Source of the DNA: Enterobacter asburiae
Lineage (GTDB): Bacteria > Pseudomonadota > Gammaproteobacteria > Enterobacterales > Enterobacteriaceae
Assembly: GCA_011754535.1 (NCBI GenBank)
Contig: JAAQVN010000001.1
Location: forward strand, 3,410,001-3,474,000
DNA length: 64,000 nt
Direction: 5' to 3'
The translations under genes were made by a program, and so were the position numbers. Shown piece after piece: positions 63,903-64,000 of this stretch. A model generated the notes under the pieces. It was not told the origin of the DNA. It saw only the letters and a list, made by a program, of their open reading frames with translations, and made no database searches. Each line of letters begins with the position of its first letter. Position 1 is the stretch's first letter.

Positions 63903-64000
63903 TTGGTTCAAGTCTTGCTTTCGCTGCATAATGTTTAATGACGATCGAAACGTCAGCGCTAACAATACAGGCTAAAGTTCAGTCGCCAGGCTAGACTTTA
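63903..64000 (+). promoter_or_regulatory. ptsHI-crr promoter region (P0, and start of P1), cut by window edge
   Basis: P0 is seen as TTGGTT (63903) with -10 CATAAT (63927-63932) and TTTATGATTTGGTTCAA overlapping as the CRP-type site. The segment CTAACAATACAGGCTAAAG and the -10 TAGACT (63992-63997) match P1. The ptsH coding region would start beyond the window. Confidence 0.7.

Overview
The window is an enterobacterial chromosome segment, most likely from the Enterobacter cloacae complex. Almost every gene matches an Escherichia coli K-12 gene in identity and order (the folC-accD to cysK-ptsH interval). Two features point to Enterobacter: an indolepyruvate decarboxylase gene nearly identical to what I recall of the E. 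cloacae enzyme, placed between yfeO and ypeC, and a FlxA-like gene between xapA and yfeR. These assignments rest on remembered family sequences; no database search was possible.

Layout. 1-6.9 kb: folC (cut by the window edge), accD, dedA, truA, usg and pdxB on the minus strand, then flk on the plus strand. 6.9-17.4 kb: yfcJ, fabB, divergent mnmC, then the minus-strand train prmB-aroC-mepA-yfcA-epmC-yfcL, with smrB and sixA. 17.5-25.2 kb: a fatty-acid and lipid block (fadIJ, yfcZ, fadL, mlaA) and yfdC. 25.3-32.1 kb: tRNA-Arg(CCU) argW followed by a degraded genomic island. It holds a truncated P4-type integrase, then type VI secretion (T6SS) remnants: intact tssB and tssC, truncated tssK, an inverted vgrG fragment, an effector-like fragment, the C-terminal part of a VasL-like protein, and a frameshifted repeat protein with Myb/SANT-like modules. 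32.9-49.1 kb: core genes lpxP, ypdK, alaC, ypdAB, glk, yfeO, ipdC, an aldo/keto reductase, ypeC, mntH, nupC, pdeA. 49.3-52.6 kb: two tRNA-Ala genes, yfeCD, gltX, three tRNA-Val and one tRNA-Lys. 52.7-64 kb: xapRBA, a flxA-like gene with a strong sigma-28 promoter, yfeR/yfeH, ypeB, ligA, zipA, cysZ, cysK, and the promoter region of ptsHI-crr at the edge.

How genes work together. FabB synthesis and FadL/FadI/FadJ uptake and anaerobic beta-oxidation share visible FadR operators. XapAB transports and cleaves xanthosine and purine nucleosides under XapR, and NupC imports nucleosides. YpdAB is a pyruvate-sensing two-component pair. CysZ and CysK supply sulfate and make cysteine. MntH carries MntR and Fur operators. 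IpdC converts indolepyruvate to indoleacetaldehyde, on the route to the plant hormone indoleacetic acid.

The most unusual region is the island at argW. At least four abrupt breakpoints join pieces of T6SS genes in mixed orientation. The secretion machine cannot work from this locus alone. I did not find a convincing complete new system in the window; the unnamed repeat protein in the island and the intact orphan tssBC sheath genes are the best leads.
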